Part shown: positions 1-12,435 of the stretch, piece after piece | Layout of the letters: each line of letters opens with the position of its first letter | How positions within the stretch are numbered: the stretch's first letter is position 1 | Source: Tethya wilhelma | Lineage: Eukaryota; Porifera; Demospongiae; Tethyida; Tethyidae | Direction: 5' to 3' | DNA: 64,000 nt | NCBI GenBank assembly: GCA_964030475.1 | Contig: CAXIPT010000002.1 | Location: 15,366,590-15,430,589, forward strand | The notes under the pieces: generated by a model | What the model was told of the DNA's origin: nothing | The model's input: the letters and a program-made list of their open reading frames with translations, nothing else | Databases searched by the model: none | Translations under genes and position numbers: made by a program

Positions 1-60
1 ATAGCCACAATCATGCAGTGTTATGCATTGAGTAGGTTTGCACATTGTTACCGTATACAG

Positions 61-859
61 GAGGAGACAGTGGAGAATCTGATGGATTGTCCCAGCCCAA
101 CATACCTGTGTCTCATGTAGTGTACATGGCTCACTTGTCTATGGCTGCTGGCCTTGGAATGTTGTCAGCATTGGTCATAATGGGATGTACACTTTGTGTT
201 TTTGCTGTGGTTATTATCCGGGATAAGAATGACCTAGAGAAGGAATCAAAAGAATTGTAAGTTTATCTGAGTGTTAGCACTATCCTCCTCTGATAACGAT
301 TAACCCCCAACCTTAATACACCACATACAGGGAAAGGCTCATTGTTGCTTGTAGTAGTAGTGATCAGCCAGTCCATGATGACCAGTGGAAGTACCATCCT
401 TGTCACCACCATCCTATTCCACTCTCTGAGTCCCACCCTATACTGGCCACTACCCCGGGAGTGATCCAATGCCCTGTCAGCAAGAGTGCTACATCGATAG
501 TTTATAACCTGGCAAATAATGACCCTGAGCATAAAGCTACTGTCTACTATACAGCTGAGTCTAATAGTGATTATAGTGTGGATGATACCAAAGACTATGA
601 TATCATGCTTGCAAGAGAAGATTCCAACAGGGTCTTCTGTACTCCACCAGATGGTGATGATGGCATTGATACTGGAGGAAACAACCAAGAAGTACTCCCC
701 TCCTTCGGTACTCTACCAAAGCACACCAACACACCAAGTGGGCTTCATCCCACACGTTCATTGAGTGTGTTCAGCAGCAGCTCCAGTTCAGAGGGTAGAG
801 ACGTTGATAGCTTCTTGGAGAATGAGCACATTGAAATAGATATTAGTAGCATTATCTAA
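61..859 (+). CDS. C-terminal part of a single-pass membrane protein (two exons)
   Basis: Two exons, 61-256 and 331-859, join in phase (TT|G) across a GT-AG intron. The first carries about 20 extracellular residues and then a hydrophobic segment from about 130 to 215, followed at once by charged residues (RDKNDLEKE). This is the usual pattern of a single-pass type I membrane protein. The second exon is a hydrophilic tail of about 175 residues rich in Ser, Asp and Thr, with a poly-Ser run near 770-790, ending at TAA 857-859. No enzymatic domain or named family was recognised. The extracellular part lies upstream of the window. The tail could be a signalling tail, but no ITAM-, PDZ- or SH2-type motif is convincing. 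Confidence 0.7.
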
Positions 860-1262
860 ACTAAACAAATAATCATTAACATGCACAGAATGTCATGCAT
901 GCATAATTGGCCATGTCAGAATGTAATGTATTCTCATTATAATAATATCTTTACCCTGACATCATTGATGCTAGTAGACACTCTTAGAAATGCAATTTAA
1001 TGGGTGCAAGGTTTCAGAAGGAAATGTTTTTCAGCTTTGGGGTGCGATGATCTCTTCTTACAGGAACGTGTGGGTTCCATGATGACAGCTACTCAAATTG
1101 CATTTCTACTGCTGCTGCTTCTTGGAAAAAGAATTTTTACTCATGTTTTTCATGAGGCCATACCAGTCATAACTTCCGGGAGGAAATCGCTATTACTACA
1201 TAAGTAGGGTGTGCCACTTATTCAGTCTCGACTTGGTGTAAAAATAGTCGGTTGTGGAAGAA
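860..1262. other. Intergenic stretch upstream of the adhesion GPCR
   Basis: About 400 bases lie between the stop of the membrane protein and the GPCR start codon. An open frame at 1004-1207 has no recognisable content and no splice support. No repeat or RNA gene was seen. The GPCR promoter should lie here, but no TATA box or other firm element can be pointed to. Confidence 0.5.
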
Positions 1263-2986
1263 CATGAAGAGCAAAAGTAGTCTGGAAATTTTTTACACGA
1301 TAATATTGTGCATCACCATTGGATATGTAGAGTGCCAGGGTAGGTATGGTGTATGCATGATTATGATTTATTTTCAGCCTGGCAGTGTTCAGTAGCTACT
1401 TTTACTTGCTTTCATATAAATAATATTATCAGCAAAATAGCAATTATGATCATGTGCTTGCTATTTTATTTGCTTAAACTTAGGTTCAGCATTTCTAAAC
1501 GATACAAATAGTATTGTATCTGAAAATGATGGACATCTTGAAGTTTGCATACATCTCACTCAGGCTAGAGAGACTGCAGTGACTGTTAATGTAAGGACAT
1601 CAACACTGCCAAATGAAGCAACTGGTTAGTCAAATCTGATCGAGACATAACTATTGAAGGAGACATATTGTTGATTTTGTACAAGCCTAAAATAATTATC
1701 TAGTATTCTCATGTTCATAATCATAGATAAACTACTTATATCGGGTAGTTCTGCTTGTAAAGTAAAGAATCAGATAATAATAGTTTGATCATTATGTGTG
1801 CATTGGAAGTGGTGGGGGTATACCCTATACATGTCATGGTGATACATAATCCACTCCAGATATGCTAATTATGTCGATATTCTGTAAATTGATCTCTTCC
1901 AGTTGATGAGGACTTCACTCCTCTCAATGAAGATGTTCTCTTTGAGCCTGGTGAAACAACCAGATGCGTGGACTTGGTGATTCTCAGAGATGGAACTGTG
2001 GAGAGCCAGCAGGAGTTTCTTAGAATTATTCTCTCCAGCCTTTCTGTTCCCATTTCTGAACCAGGGACATTGCTGATCAAAATCGTAGACAGTGACAGTA
2101 AGTTGGCAATGTCTGACAGTACTCGGCCATTTCAGACTTACCGCAAGGATAGGGGTGTGGTCACGGGTACAAGTGTACTACACTAGTTAATTTTATGGTT
2201 TTTATTGGGTATTTGAAGTTTGATAAGGCTTGGAGGAAACTACCACAAATGACCAACATTGGATTCTGTTGGCCCAACTGATATTTGCATAAGTACCTAC
2301 ACTGCCCAACCACATGCATGCAAAGCCATTGAGACACTCCTAATGTTTTCCCCCAGACATAACAGTGGCATTTGAGCAGCAGGAGTATGTGTCATCAAGG
2401 GAGGGTGGAAGTGTGATAGTGTGTGCCACCGTCACCAGTGGTGAACTCCAGCCTGGTGTTGGGGTACCATTCAATATGGCCACTCAACCTGGAACTGCTG
2501 GAGTGGCATCCAATGAGGCAGATTACATACAAATCAGTGATACAAGAACCTTCACCTCTATGGCTCAAAGAGAGTGCATCTCTGTGTTTATTTTTGATGA
2601 CAACCTGATTGAAAGCAACGAGGTCTTGTTTGTTGCTATGAGCTCAGAGAGTGGTGCGTTTGTTGTGAATGAAGGCAATGAAGTTGCCATGGTTACCATC
2701 CAGGATGACGATAGTAAGTGTAGTACATCTGTAATGATTTATAAGACTATTGTACCCCCCCTCCCCCCAACATCTATCATGCTGTGTTGTTTGTAATACA
2801 TCATTATAGGAGCCATGATTCATGTGTCTGATGATTCAATCACTACCACTGAGAGTGATGATGGTATAGTGACTTTGGAGTTATGTGTTTCCTTAGTGAG
2901 CAATGTAGTTCTGCTGCGAAGGGAGGTTGAAGTGCTGTTGAAGACAGTTCCTATCACAGCAGGTGAGTATATGTGTTGTGTGTGTG

Positions 2987-3019
<33 letters not shown>

Positions 3020-6000
3020 TTTCAGTGTCCTCGAGATTCATTTCACAAAAATTTGATGCCACGTTGTCCATTACGTGTAAATGGAAATACCGTAAGTCTT
3101 CGTGCGCATGCGCATCGTAGGTGTTTCAATTTTGTGAAGTTGTTCGCTCAATTTGAGTATCTTAGCTATTTCCGGTTTGGTCAACGGCGTGACGGTTGCT
3201 TCAATGTTTCCACGTTCCAATGGGGCTCGCTCAGGCTCGCCCCAATAAATTATGATTTTATTATTATGTGAGGTAAGGTTTCAGTCACAAGGAGTGTACC
3301 TTTGGTATATTATATTTCAGCACCACTTGAAGATTATGAAGTCATACCTGGTACAGTGCTGGCCTTGTCCCGAGAGGTGAGGTCTGTTTGTGAGCCTGTC
3401 AATGTGAGTGGAGACACAGTGAGAGAAAATGACGAACAATTTCAAGTGGTGATTTCACCAAGAAACAGCAATGATGTAGTGTCCCCCTCCTCAACCCTCA
3501 TCACTATACTAGACAATGGAGATGGTAGGCCAATGCTTTCACACTGGCACAGTTTTGTTAATTGCAGTGAAGTATAGATCACAATACTGCAATATCATTG
3601 AAAATCGATTACCAACAAGAATTTAGATTTTTTTTTTATTGTGAAGAAATTTAGTTTCATACATTATATGCAGTACATGTACATGTGTATCATTCTTTGT
3701 GTCTCTGTTTGCAGTTGATTTTCCACCCAACGTTGGTTTCTCCGTAGAGGGTTCACTCTACCCCAGTGAATCAGAAGCATACTATGTGTACGACACCTCC
3801 CATGGGTCACCCTCTCCTCTCACTGTCACTTGTCCTTTGAGAGTCGTCTCCAATGCCACCACCATAGAGTGGCTCCTACAAGATGAACAGTCACCTCTAC
3901 CACTAGACCTGTCTGTCTGTCCATGTGATCTGGGTGATGGCCACACACTGAGTGTCCTGATGACCAACAGTTCATCTTCAGTGGTGTTTTCACCTGGTGC
4001 TCCAAGTGATGTTAACCTCACGTGCTCTGAGCTAGCCATAGAGTACAGGATGACTGTTCTAACTAGTAAGTATGTACATGATGTCACACGATTGATAATG
4101 TTTAGTGCAATCTGATCAGAACGTACAGTTGTTATCAATTCTGTTTCTAGTCATCAGTTCATTTGTTGTCTCTGAGTGTGAGTAATAGTCATCCATGTTG
4201 TGCTATGTTTCAATAACTCTCTCTGCAGGCAATCCATATTTGACCATCTTGGACATTGATGGTGAGAACAGGCTTGTTCTTCCTCCTGGTACGACCACCT
4301 TCAACCTCAGTGTGATGGGTCTCCTCACTGATAGAGGTGGGCTCACTGAGGTGGCCACTGCAGAGGACTACTCTCTCACTATGAAAGGCACCGATGGAGA
4401 GGAACAGCTACAGCTGGCATTTCAGCTGGAGAGAGACACCTACTACCTTAGGTATATTGTCTCACTGCATGTAGTAGCCTCGTAACGGGGAGGGACTGGT
4501 TCACGAGGCTAGCATGTAGTGCATGGATGCCCACATATTTCTGTGTTATAGCTTTATTCCCCTCTTTGAAGGAAATATTCATAAGAGAGGAGGCTATTTG
4601 TGTGTGGTTTGGGAGACACACACATAGTAATATTATGCTGAGTCATGTTTCTGCAAAGGAAAGCCATTGTACATTATTGTCATCAATTGGAAAATTTTTG
4701 CCACTAATAGGAGTAGTGAAATTAAACATGTAAAAATTTGCTGAATTCGTAAAAAAGAAGACGAAAATTAAACAAGCAAAAAAATTTTAGGGGCATGTGT
4801 GCTCACATGCACACACTTTATTTCCATGTATTCATGTTCCCTCTGTTGTACTATTTTCCCTATAGGACAATGTCTGTTGATATACCTGCCAATGTGTCCA
4901 ACATTGTAGTGTTGTCATTGAGACTGTCACGAGATGATCTCTCTACCACTGTACTGTTCACCGTCATCATCAATGGTAAACTACTGTCTCCCACAATCAC
5001 AATCAGTAAACTAGCCAGCCTTTGTATCCATTAGAGCTTTTCCTTGATACACCATTTTTAAGTTATGAGTAATTTGCTGCCTATTATTTATATGGAAGGC
5101 CTACATGAGTAGTGGGCCATTTTTTAAAGAAAATTTACATATGACATTGCGTCCTATTGTAGAGTGCCCAGCTGAGAGAGACACTTCATTTGATATGCAG
5201 TGGATGAACACACCAGCTGGACTTACAGCCTCTCAGCGTTGTGGATCAAACACCACTGGTAAGGTTATATATAGCTTTTCCTTTAGTCATTATTATGATT
5301 GTCATCTTCACTGTGCATGCTACAGGCTATGCTACTAGGCTGTGCCTTGACAATGCCACCTGGTCTGTGGCTGATGTAAGAAACTGTGAGAGTAAAGTAT
5401 TCGCAAGCATTAGAGCTGAGGTAGGAAGTAGGGTGTAATTGCTGTGAGTTACACATGTGTGTTGAGATTTGATAGGAGTAAAATTGCATCATGATATCTC
5501 TTACATTAGGTTGATGCATTGCTAGGGGTAGGAGACCAGAGGAATGATAGTGGTACTGTATCTGAACTGCTGGGCTTGATCCGTGATCTCTCTACGCTGA
5601 CTGCCTCACAAGAGCAGTCATCATCACTTCTGCCACGAGATCTTGAAACCACCTCCAGCATTGTTGCAAGGACTATTGGTCGTCTGGACACCAGTTTAAA
5701 TGCTACAGAAATAAATCAGGTACTGCTAAATCACATCATGTGATAAATGTGTATGTTGTCTGTGAAGTATTATTGAGTGCATTGTTGTGTGGCAATTGGT
5801 TGATTCCAGTCTCTTGAGATTGTGAGTGTCTTAAGCAATCTCCTTGAGGTGAACAATGCTCCTGGGATCCAGTCATTGCAGCAAAGAGAGAAACTGAATG
5901 TTCCTTTGAGTCAGGACATTTTGAGTTCACTAGAAGATTATGGTCTCTATCTAAATGCTGTTTTAGATCAACAAGAATCTGAACTTAATAGAATCACTTG

Positions 6001-9000
6001 GAATACCAGCAACATAGGTGAGTGAATAAGTAATCCAAAAATTTCCCTTCTTCAGTATTTACTTGTCATGACATCATAATCTGATTGATATGACATTGTG
6101 TAGTTTTGCGAGCTGAAGGTGTCAACTCAGCAAATGAGGTGGGCTATATTGTTTTCCTGGAGGATGTCAGTAAGTCCCTGCCTATGATACTATTATTCTA
6201 GGCTTATTTTCTAGTAGCAGTCATTATAATGTGTGTTATGTTGTTGCATTCATACCAGCTGTGCAGATACCATCCTCTTTGCTCACTAGCAGAGCTCAAG
6301 CAGGTAATTATTACAGTATTTTTGTTAACATGGTTTAAGTTTAGTATTTTCATTATTCAGGAAGTAGTGTGCCTGTGTCTAATATTCTGATAAAGAACTT
6401 AATACAGTATTTACCAGCAGATTTGGAGAGGTATGGTAGAGCTTAGTTATACAGCTGTGTACGATAGAATAGCCTCATTCCCAGGCTCTCCCCTTTGACC
6501 TTACACTCATGATAAGGTCTGACTACCTTACCATCATGGGCGTGAGTGTAAGGTCAGAGAGAAAAGTCTGAGAACGAGGGTACTATAGGGTAGAGAATCA
6601 AGTTGATGCTGTTGATACTAATGGTATTCATATACAGCATGGGCACTCGACCTGTGTCAGTAATTGTGTCCTCTCAAGTTGGCACAACCAGTGGAAGTGT
6701 TAGTGAACCAGTTTTATTTGACTTCACTGTGAATAATGTGAGCTGAATTTAATGTAACAAATTTATTGAAGTTGTGACAATAATTGAACAATATCATTCA
6801 ATTAACAGACTCAAGATGAAGAAAATATTTGTGTGTTTTGGAACTTCTCTATCAAGTGAGGAATTGTTCCTAATGTACCGTATAGCCGGAAAATTTGGCG
6901 GGGAATTAAATTTGGCGGATTGGCGGATGAGACTTAGTAGCGCCAAATTAAAATCCGCCAATATTTAGTGCGTGTGTGTATACGTATATACGTACGTATG
7001 CATATTGTGCACGTGATCGGCTCGCTCCGCCAAATTAAAATCCGCCAAATTCAAATCTGCCAAATTCAAAGTTTGCTCAATCCGCCAAATTTAATTCTCG
7101 CCAAATTTTCCGGCTATACGGTATGCATGCATGTTCTTACTTGCCAGTATTGCTACCACTATAGTGGTGGTGCTGGAGGCTGGTCTAGGGCCAATGTGAG
7201 GAGACGGAGCATCATGGTGCTGGATGGAAACACCACTCTAGTGCAGTGTGCTGCCAGCCATTTGACTAGCTTTGCTGTACTAGCTGACAACTCTGTTAGA
7301 GAAACCATTGCTGTAAGCGCCTGGATGTTCAACATGGTGTTGCCTTACTATAGCCAGGGAAAATAGATAAGTTGGATTAACTGTTGTCTGTTTTTCAGGG
7401 TCTAAACTATGCTTCATTTGTTGGATTGTCAGTTTCTCTACTGTTCCTTTCCTTCGCGTTCCTCTCAATTGTGATCTTAATGTGGTCAGTGTTGAAGCCT
7501 TTCTGTAGCAGATATAATACCAATATACAGCATTTATTGTAATTTTGTATTTTCATTATTGACAGCACGAGAAAGGTCATTGAAGTCCAACACTTTGTCA
7601 ATCTCAACCTTGTTTTAGCGTTAATACTCACATACTCAGTGTTTGCAGCTGGTGTGGCTACTGCTAATTCTAGTGAGGTCAGTTCTACTACATTCTCATT
7701 AATAATAATTATTATCACAAAATTTTGTACCTTTTTTTTTTTGGTTTCCAGGGTGCCTGCAAGTTTGTAGCTGCTCTATTGCACTACTCATTTCTTGCTG
7801 TGCTCTTTTGGTCATTAGCCGATGGGATCATGTTGCTATGTTTACAGTGGAAGGCTGGAGAGGAGCTGCTCTCCAAATGGAAGTGGCTCTTTGTCATCAT
7901 TGGATGGAGTAAGTGACGGGGGGAGGGGGTATAATGGAGCCACTCACTTTGTGTATTGGTACTGTTATTGATGTAGTTTGCTATTTATTGCAGTTCCACC
8001 TCTGTTGTTTGTGGTCATTGGAGTAGCTTCAGTTTTGGATGTTTATGGGGTCACTAGCAGCACAGATCAGCTACAATTGTAAGAGTAAAAAATGATACTC
8101 TAGTCTTGAGATCATTAATTTACAGTAACTACTGTATAGCGGGAAAGGTTGCAGGGTATAACTTTCACAGATTTTGCAGATTACGCTCCATCTGCCAATT
8201 AAAGTTTTTATCTGTGAAATTCTCCATAGTATATTACTGCATGGGTATCACACAGCTCATCCATGGAAGTTAAACACTTTCTCGCTATACAGTATATTAT
8301 TATAGTGAGGACAGTCATGGTAACACCTGGAGGTTAATCACCATTGATTTTAGTCTAACCTTAGCCTCGTACCCAGCCCTTTGCTACTTGTGAAATATAA
8401 AATACGTGCATGCCAGGGAACGTCTGGGAATGAAGTTAGTCTAATCTAAGGTTTTGATGAATGACTTTGCCCACTGCAGCTGCTGGTTGTCCTATACGTC
8501 AGGATCTGGTGACATATGGAGCCTAATTGTTCCAATGATGGTCATTATTTTGGTAAGCAAGCTACAGCCTTATTCCCAAACTCTTTCCACTGAAGGCTTC
8601 AGTGTGCTTGAGGAAGGGAGGGAGTAAGGAAAACTTTAACCTATACGTGTCACCTTACACATAACTTTGAAGTTTCAACATTTTCCAATTCTTTTCATAG
8701 ACATGTGCAATGCTATTGTCAGTTGTGCTTGTCACTAACATTTTATTTCTGAAACGACCTGGAGGACTAAGCCATTCCACTAGCACTGAGGAGACAAAGG
8801 AGAGGAAAGAGGTAGCTCTAGAGGAGGCAAAAGAGGAAACAGAAGAAACAGAGGATCAGAGAAAAGAGAGAAAGCAATTAGTTTTGTATACGTAAGCAAT
8901 CAGAAAATTAACCGGCATACTGTATAGCCAGAAATATTGACAGGGATTTTAATTTGATGGTTTGCCGGTCAAAGTCCAAATCGTCAAAATTAGATCCGCC

Positions 9001-9515
9001 AATATTTTGGCCAGTGTATATGCATGTACTATGTGTGCGTGCATATCGTCAAATTTAAATCCGTCAATATTTTTATTTTATGTTCTGCGGAGCAAACTGT
9101 CGAATTTTTTGACCATCAATATTTCCGGATATACAGTATTTCATGTATGTATCAAAATTTATTTTAATTTTACAATCTACTGTTTAATGTTTTATTATTC
9201 CTAGTGCAATAAAATCCCTGACTCTGTTGCTGTTGAGTGTCTTCATCCTGGTGTTTGGAATCGTGCTGGTAAACCACAACACTGTTGCAGTTGGCTGGAT
9301 ATTTGCCATCTTCACTTCTGCTCAGGTGAGTATGTGTATTGCCATAGCCAGATTGCCGTGTTTTACTTCCACTGGCAGTATATTCAATGATATATTTGTA
9401 CTTATTCCATGATATCAATGTATCTGTGTTAATCGTTAAGGGTCTCTTTATGTTCCTGTTTTATGGAAAAGAATTGTTGACTGAACTTGTAAAGAAGGTG
9501 AGCTCCATGCACTAA
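1263..9515 (+). CDS. Adhesion G-protein-coupled receptor with Calx-beta repeats, HRM, GAIN/GPS and 7TM
   Basis: Twenty-seven exons were read with matching phases: 1263-1338, 1484-1624, 1903-2097, 2357-2713, 2810-2962, 3321-3534, 3715-4065, 4229-4451, 4866-4975, 5163-5258, 5326-5420, 5510-5719, 5810-6017, 6104-6169, 6259-6303, 6361-6430, 6638-6737, 6809-6855, 7165-7312, 7399-7484, 7566-7677, 7752-7908, 7994-8078, 8480-8552, 8701-8891, 9205-9325 and 9441-9497 onward. Exon 1 is a signal peptide. Exons 2-6 form about three Calx-beta domains ending in acidic DxD loops. Exons 10-11 make a hormone-receptor motif domain (spaced Cys, W, final NC). Exons 12-19 make the GAIN domain, ending in CVFW and HLTSFAVL, the autoproteolysis site between Leu and Thr. 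Seven hydrophobic segments follow. The layout resembles a short ADGRV1. Without splicing after 9497 the frame stops at 9513-9515. The cytoplasmic loop between TM5 and TM6 carries an unusual Glu/Lys-rich insert of about 40 residues. Confidence 0.92.
3103..3245 (-). mobile_element. Terminal fragment of a Helentron-like interspersed element in GPCR intron 5
   Basis: The end at 3222-3245 is GGGGCTCGCTCAGGCTCGCC followed by CCAA. This is the reverse complement of the left end of the complete 690-bp element at 19669-20358. The rest of the intron to the left is higher in GC than its surroundings and contains the palindrome TGCGCATGCGCA at 3103-3114. The other terminus is not found, so this copy looks truncated. 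Confidence 0.5.
4475..4511. repeat. Minimal foldback element (TAGCCTCGT family)
   Basis: The two ends TAGCCTCGT and ACGAGGCTA face each other across about 20 bases. It belongs to the same inverted-repeat family as copies at 6470-6585, 17102-17239, 41098-41241, 43378-43474 and 60393-60506. Confidence 0.55.
6470..6585. repeat. Foldback/MITE copy, TAGCCTCGTTCCCAGGC family
   Basis: Starts TAGCCTCATTCCCAGGCTC and ends GAACGAGGGTACTA, with an inner inverted repeat around the CTTACACTCATG stretch. Lies in the intron between GPCR exons 16 and 17. No coding capacity. Confidence 0.6.
6876..7123. mobile_element. MITE with TATAGCCGGAAAATTTGGCG termini
   Basis: A 248-bp element with inverted ends: TACCGTATAGCCGGAAAATT on the left is mirrored by AATTTTCCGGCTATACGGTA on the right. 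Both ends carry TA, consistent with a TA target duplication as in Tc1/mariner-type MITEs. The inside repeats GCCAAATT and GGCGGATT motifs. It lies in an intron of the adhesion GPCR and has no ORF. Several diverged relatives occur in the window. Confidence 0.85.
8130..8294. mobile_element. MITE with TACTGTATAGCGGGAAAG termini
   Basis: A 165-bp element. The left end TACTGTATAGCGGGAAAG is mirrored on the right by CTTTCTCGCTATACAGTA. It shares the TATAGC(C/G)GG terminal core with 6876-7123, but its inside (CACAGATTTT, TCTGTGAAATT) differs, so it is a sister subfamily. Lies in a GPCR intron. Confidence 0.8.
8918..9138. mobile_element. Diverged MITE, TATAGCC/GGATATA family
   Basis: Left end TACTGTATAGCCAGAAATAT and right end ATATTTCCGGATATACAGTA are inverted with a few mismatches. 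The inner repeats are like those of 6876-7123. In the intron between GPCR exons 25 and 26. Confidence 0.75.
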
Positions 9516-9542
9516 CTAAACATGCATGAGTACAACTCGTAC

Positions 9543-9548
9543 AATAAA
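9543..9548 (+). terminator. Candidate polyadenylation signal after the unspliced GPCR stop
   Basis: AATAAA lies 28 bases after the TAA at 9513-9515. That stop is reached if the donor at 9498 is not used. The signal would end a short GPCR transcript before the Ig exons. It is a sequence match only. Confidence 0.45.
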
Positions 9549-9777
9549 TGCTATGGCATGAGTAAAGCCACTAAAAAAATTGAGTAAAGGCAGAGGTGAT
9601 AATGCCTCAGTGTTTGCGTTGTTACATGGTGGCATAGAGCAGGTCAAATTAGGCCTGAGAATTTTATTTTCTAGAATATACAACTCTACATTTAGGAATA
9701 ACGTTTTTTTGTACCATATTTTGAATGTAAACTTTGGAGTATTATTTAAATTGCCATGTATAATATTAATTTTGTAG

Positions 9778-12385
9778 ATTTTACCTCCTAAAATTACTTC
9801 TCCACTTGAACCAAAGACCCTGCCAGTTGCTGCTGGAAGTGAGGTGACCTTGGAGGTCACTGCTAGTGGGAAGGGACTGTCCTACCAGTGGAAGAAAGAT
9901 GGGGAAGAGATTGCAAAAGATCACTTTGAAGGAGCTACCTCTTCTACACTGACTGTCAATGATAAACAAGAGGGAAAGTACACTTGTGTTGTAAGCAATG
10001 AGGCAGGCAAGGTGGAGTCAGAAGAATTTCTAGTAGGTAGGTTGAACTGATAATTGGAGCTGATAATTAATTTTGTTGTAGTAAAATTAATAATTCAGAG
10101 GTCATAATTATATTTATGTCTGATTTTACTTTTTATTCATGGTGTGTATATATGTACACTACTGTACGTGCTAGTTTTTTTAGTCACTGGCTCAGTCATG
10201 AGTGAACAGTATATATGTATCTATAACCACATACACTTTTTGTTCTAATTCTTCAGTTGCCCCTCCTAAAATTACTTCTCCACTTGAACCAAGGACCCTG
10301 CCAGTTGCTGCTGGAGGTGAGGTGACCTTGGAGGTCACTGCTAGTGGGAAGGGACTGTCCTACCAGTGGAAGAAAGATGGGGAAGAGATTACATCAGACC
10401 ACTTTGAAGGAGCTACTTCTTCTACACTGACTGTCAACGATAAACAAGAGGGAAAGTACACTTGTGTTGTAAGCAATGAGGCAGGCAAGGTGGAGTCAGA
10501 AGGAATCACAGTAGGTATGTTAAAGTTAATTTGAATCAATAATTATTTATGCAGTGCACTACAGTGGTTAATACTGTATGAGACTGGTGTGTATACGATA
10601 TAGCAGGAAATTTCCGTGGGGTGCAAATTTTTGTTATTTTTGTGACTAACCCCTGAGTCACGAAATTTTCCCTCTCATGAAATTTTTTCTAAGGTCAAAG
10701 GTCACGATACTCACCATGCGCACGTTGTCAAAAACTTTAGTTATCTGTCTCTTGCCCGTCTTTTCAAGAACTTTGCAGTCTAAGTAGGAGATATTTTTAA
10801 GTCACGAAAATTAAAACCACTAATATTTTCTTCTGAAGTGCGGTCTAGGCTTTTCACAAAAATTTACACGCCCGAAAATTTCCCGCTATACGATATCTGC
10901 TTTTTGTGACAGCTGGCAGTGATCTGGTTATGTACATGCACATTTTTATAGAGTGTAAATTTGTACTTATTTTCATATTCTTCAGTTGCCCCTCCTAAAA
11001 TCACTTCTCCACTTGAACCAAGGACCCTGCCAGTTGCTGCTGGAGGTGAGGTGACCTTGGAGGTCACTGCTAGTGGGAAGGGACTGTCCTACCAGTGGAA
11101 GAAAGATAGGAGAGAGATTACACCGGACCACTTTAAAGGAGCTACTTCTTCTACACTGACTGTCGATGATAAACAAGAGGGAAAGTACACTTGTGTTGTA
11201 AGCAATGAGGCAGGCAAGGTGGAGTCAGAAGAATTTCTAGTAGGTATGTTGAAAATTAGAACTGATGATTACCCCTCGGCATTTACGCATGCACAGGAGG
11301 GGTTACTATAAGTCAGTTTGTGTGTGTTCCGTGAAGAACTGAAACTTAATTTCAGGAATGTGTAGCGTGTTGCCAAATGGCAGCATGACCATACATTATA
11401 TATAGTGGGAAAGTTTTGTGGGAGTTAACTTTTGGGGTTTTCACGAATCATAATCAATCGGATCTGCGAAAGTTTTTGTCTGTGAAATTGTCCGTAATGT
11501 ACATAAGTATGGATATCAAACAGCTCATTTGTGAAAGTTAAAACGCAAAAAAAATTGACAAACATGTAGCTTTAATTTAGGAAAAAACAGTTGATAAGTA
11601 TTAGGATATAGCAGAAAAGTTTTGCAGCGTCGGATATCTCTTGCTCCTTGAGAATCATTTTGTACGCTTTTCAAACAGCCACTTGTAGACCATACTTAAA
11701 AGATGGTCTATGTCGCTGTTTGAGTTTGCTGACTGGAGGCTTTAAGGCTCTTCAACATGTCTATACTGCTATAGCTTCTCATTTTTAATCACACCACTAA
11801 TAGTCTAAGTGAAACAAATGTCTTGAGTTTATATATCAACATGTACAGTATAGTAAATTAATCAACTTTAAAATGTGCTTAGTTCTTGACTGACTTTTTA
11901 GTCATTCTTAGTGAATGGTACATACGTACATCTAACAGTGTACTCTTGTTTTGATTTTAATTCTTCAGTTGCCTCTCCTATAATTACTTCCCCACTTGAA
12001 CCAAAGACCCTGCCAGTTGTTACTGGAGGTGAAGTGACCTTGGAGGTCACTGCTAGTGGGAAGGGACTGTCCTACCAGTGGAAGAAAGATGGGGAAGAAA
12101 TTGAAAAGGACCACTTTGAAGGAGCTACTTCTTCCAAACTGACTGTCAATGATAAACAAGAGGGAAGGTACACTTGTGTTGTAAGTAATGAGGCAGGCAA
12201 GGTGGAGTCAGAAGGAATCACAGTTACTATAGGTATGTTGAATAATGAAGTGGTCATAATTATTCCCAGTATGGTAGTACTGTGTACACAGGAATGGCAC
12301 GTATGGACCATTAGCACAATACAAAATGTTACGCTAATATTTAACCCTTGGTGCACATGCGCACCTAGGGTTATGGTAGTCATTT

Positions 12386-12435
<50 letters not shown>

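Noticed and set aside
9580..9777. Open frame that could be a first exon for the Ig-LIM gene
   Set aside because: It starts at TTG, ends in a stop just before the Ig exon, and shows no signal peptide or homology.
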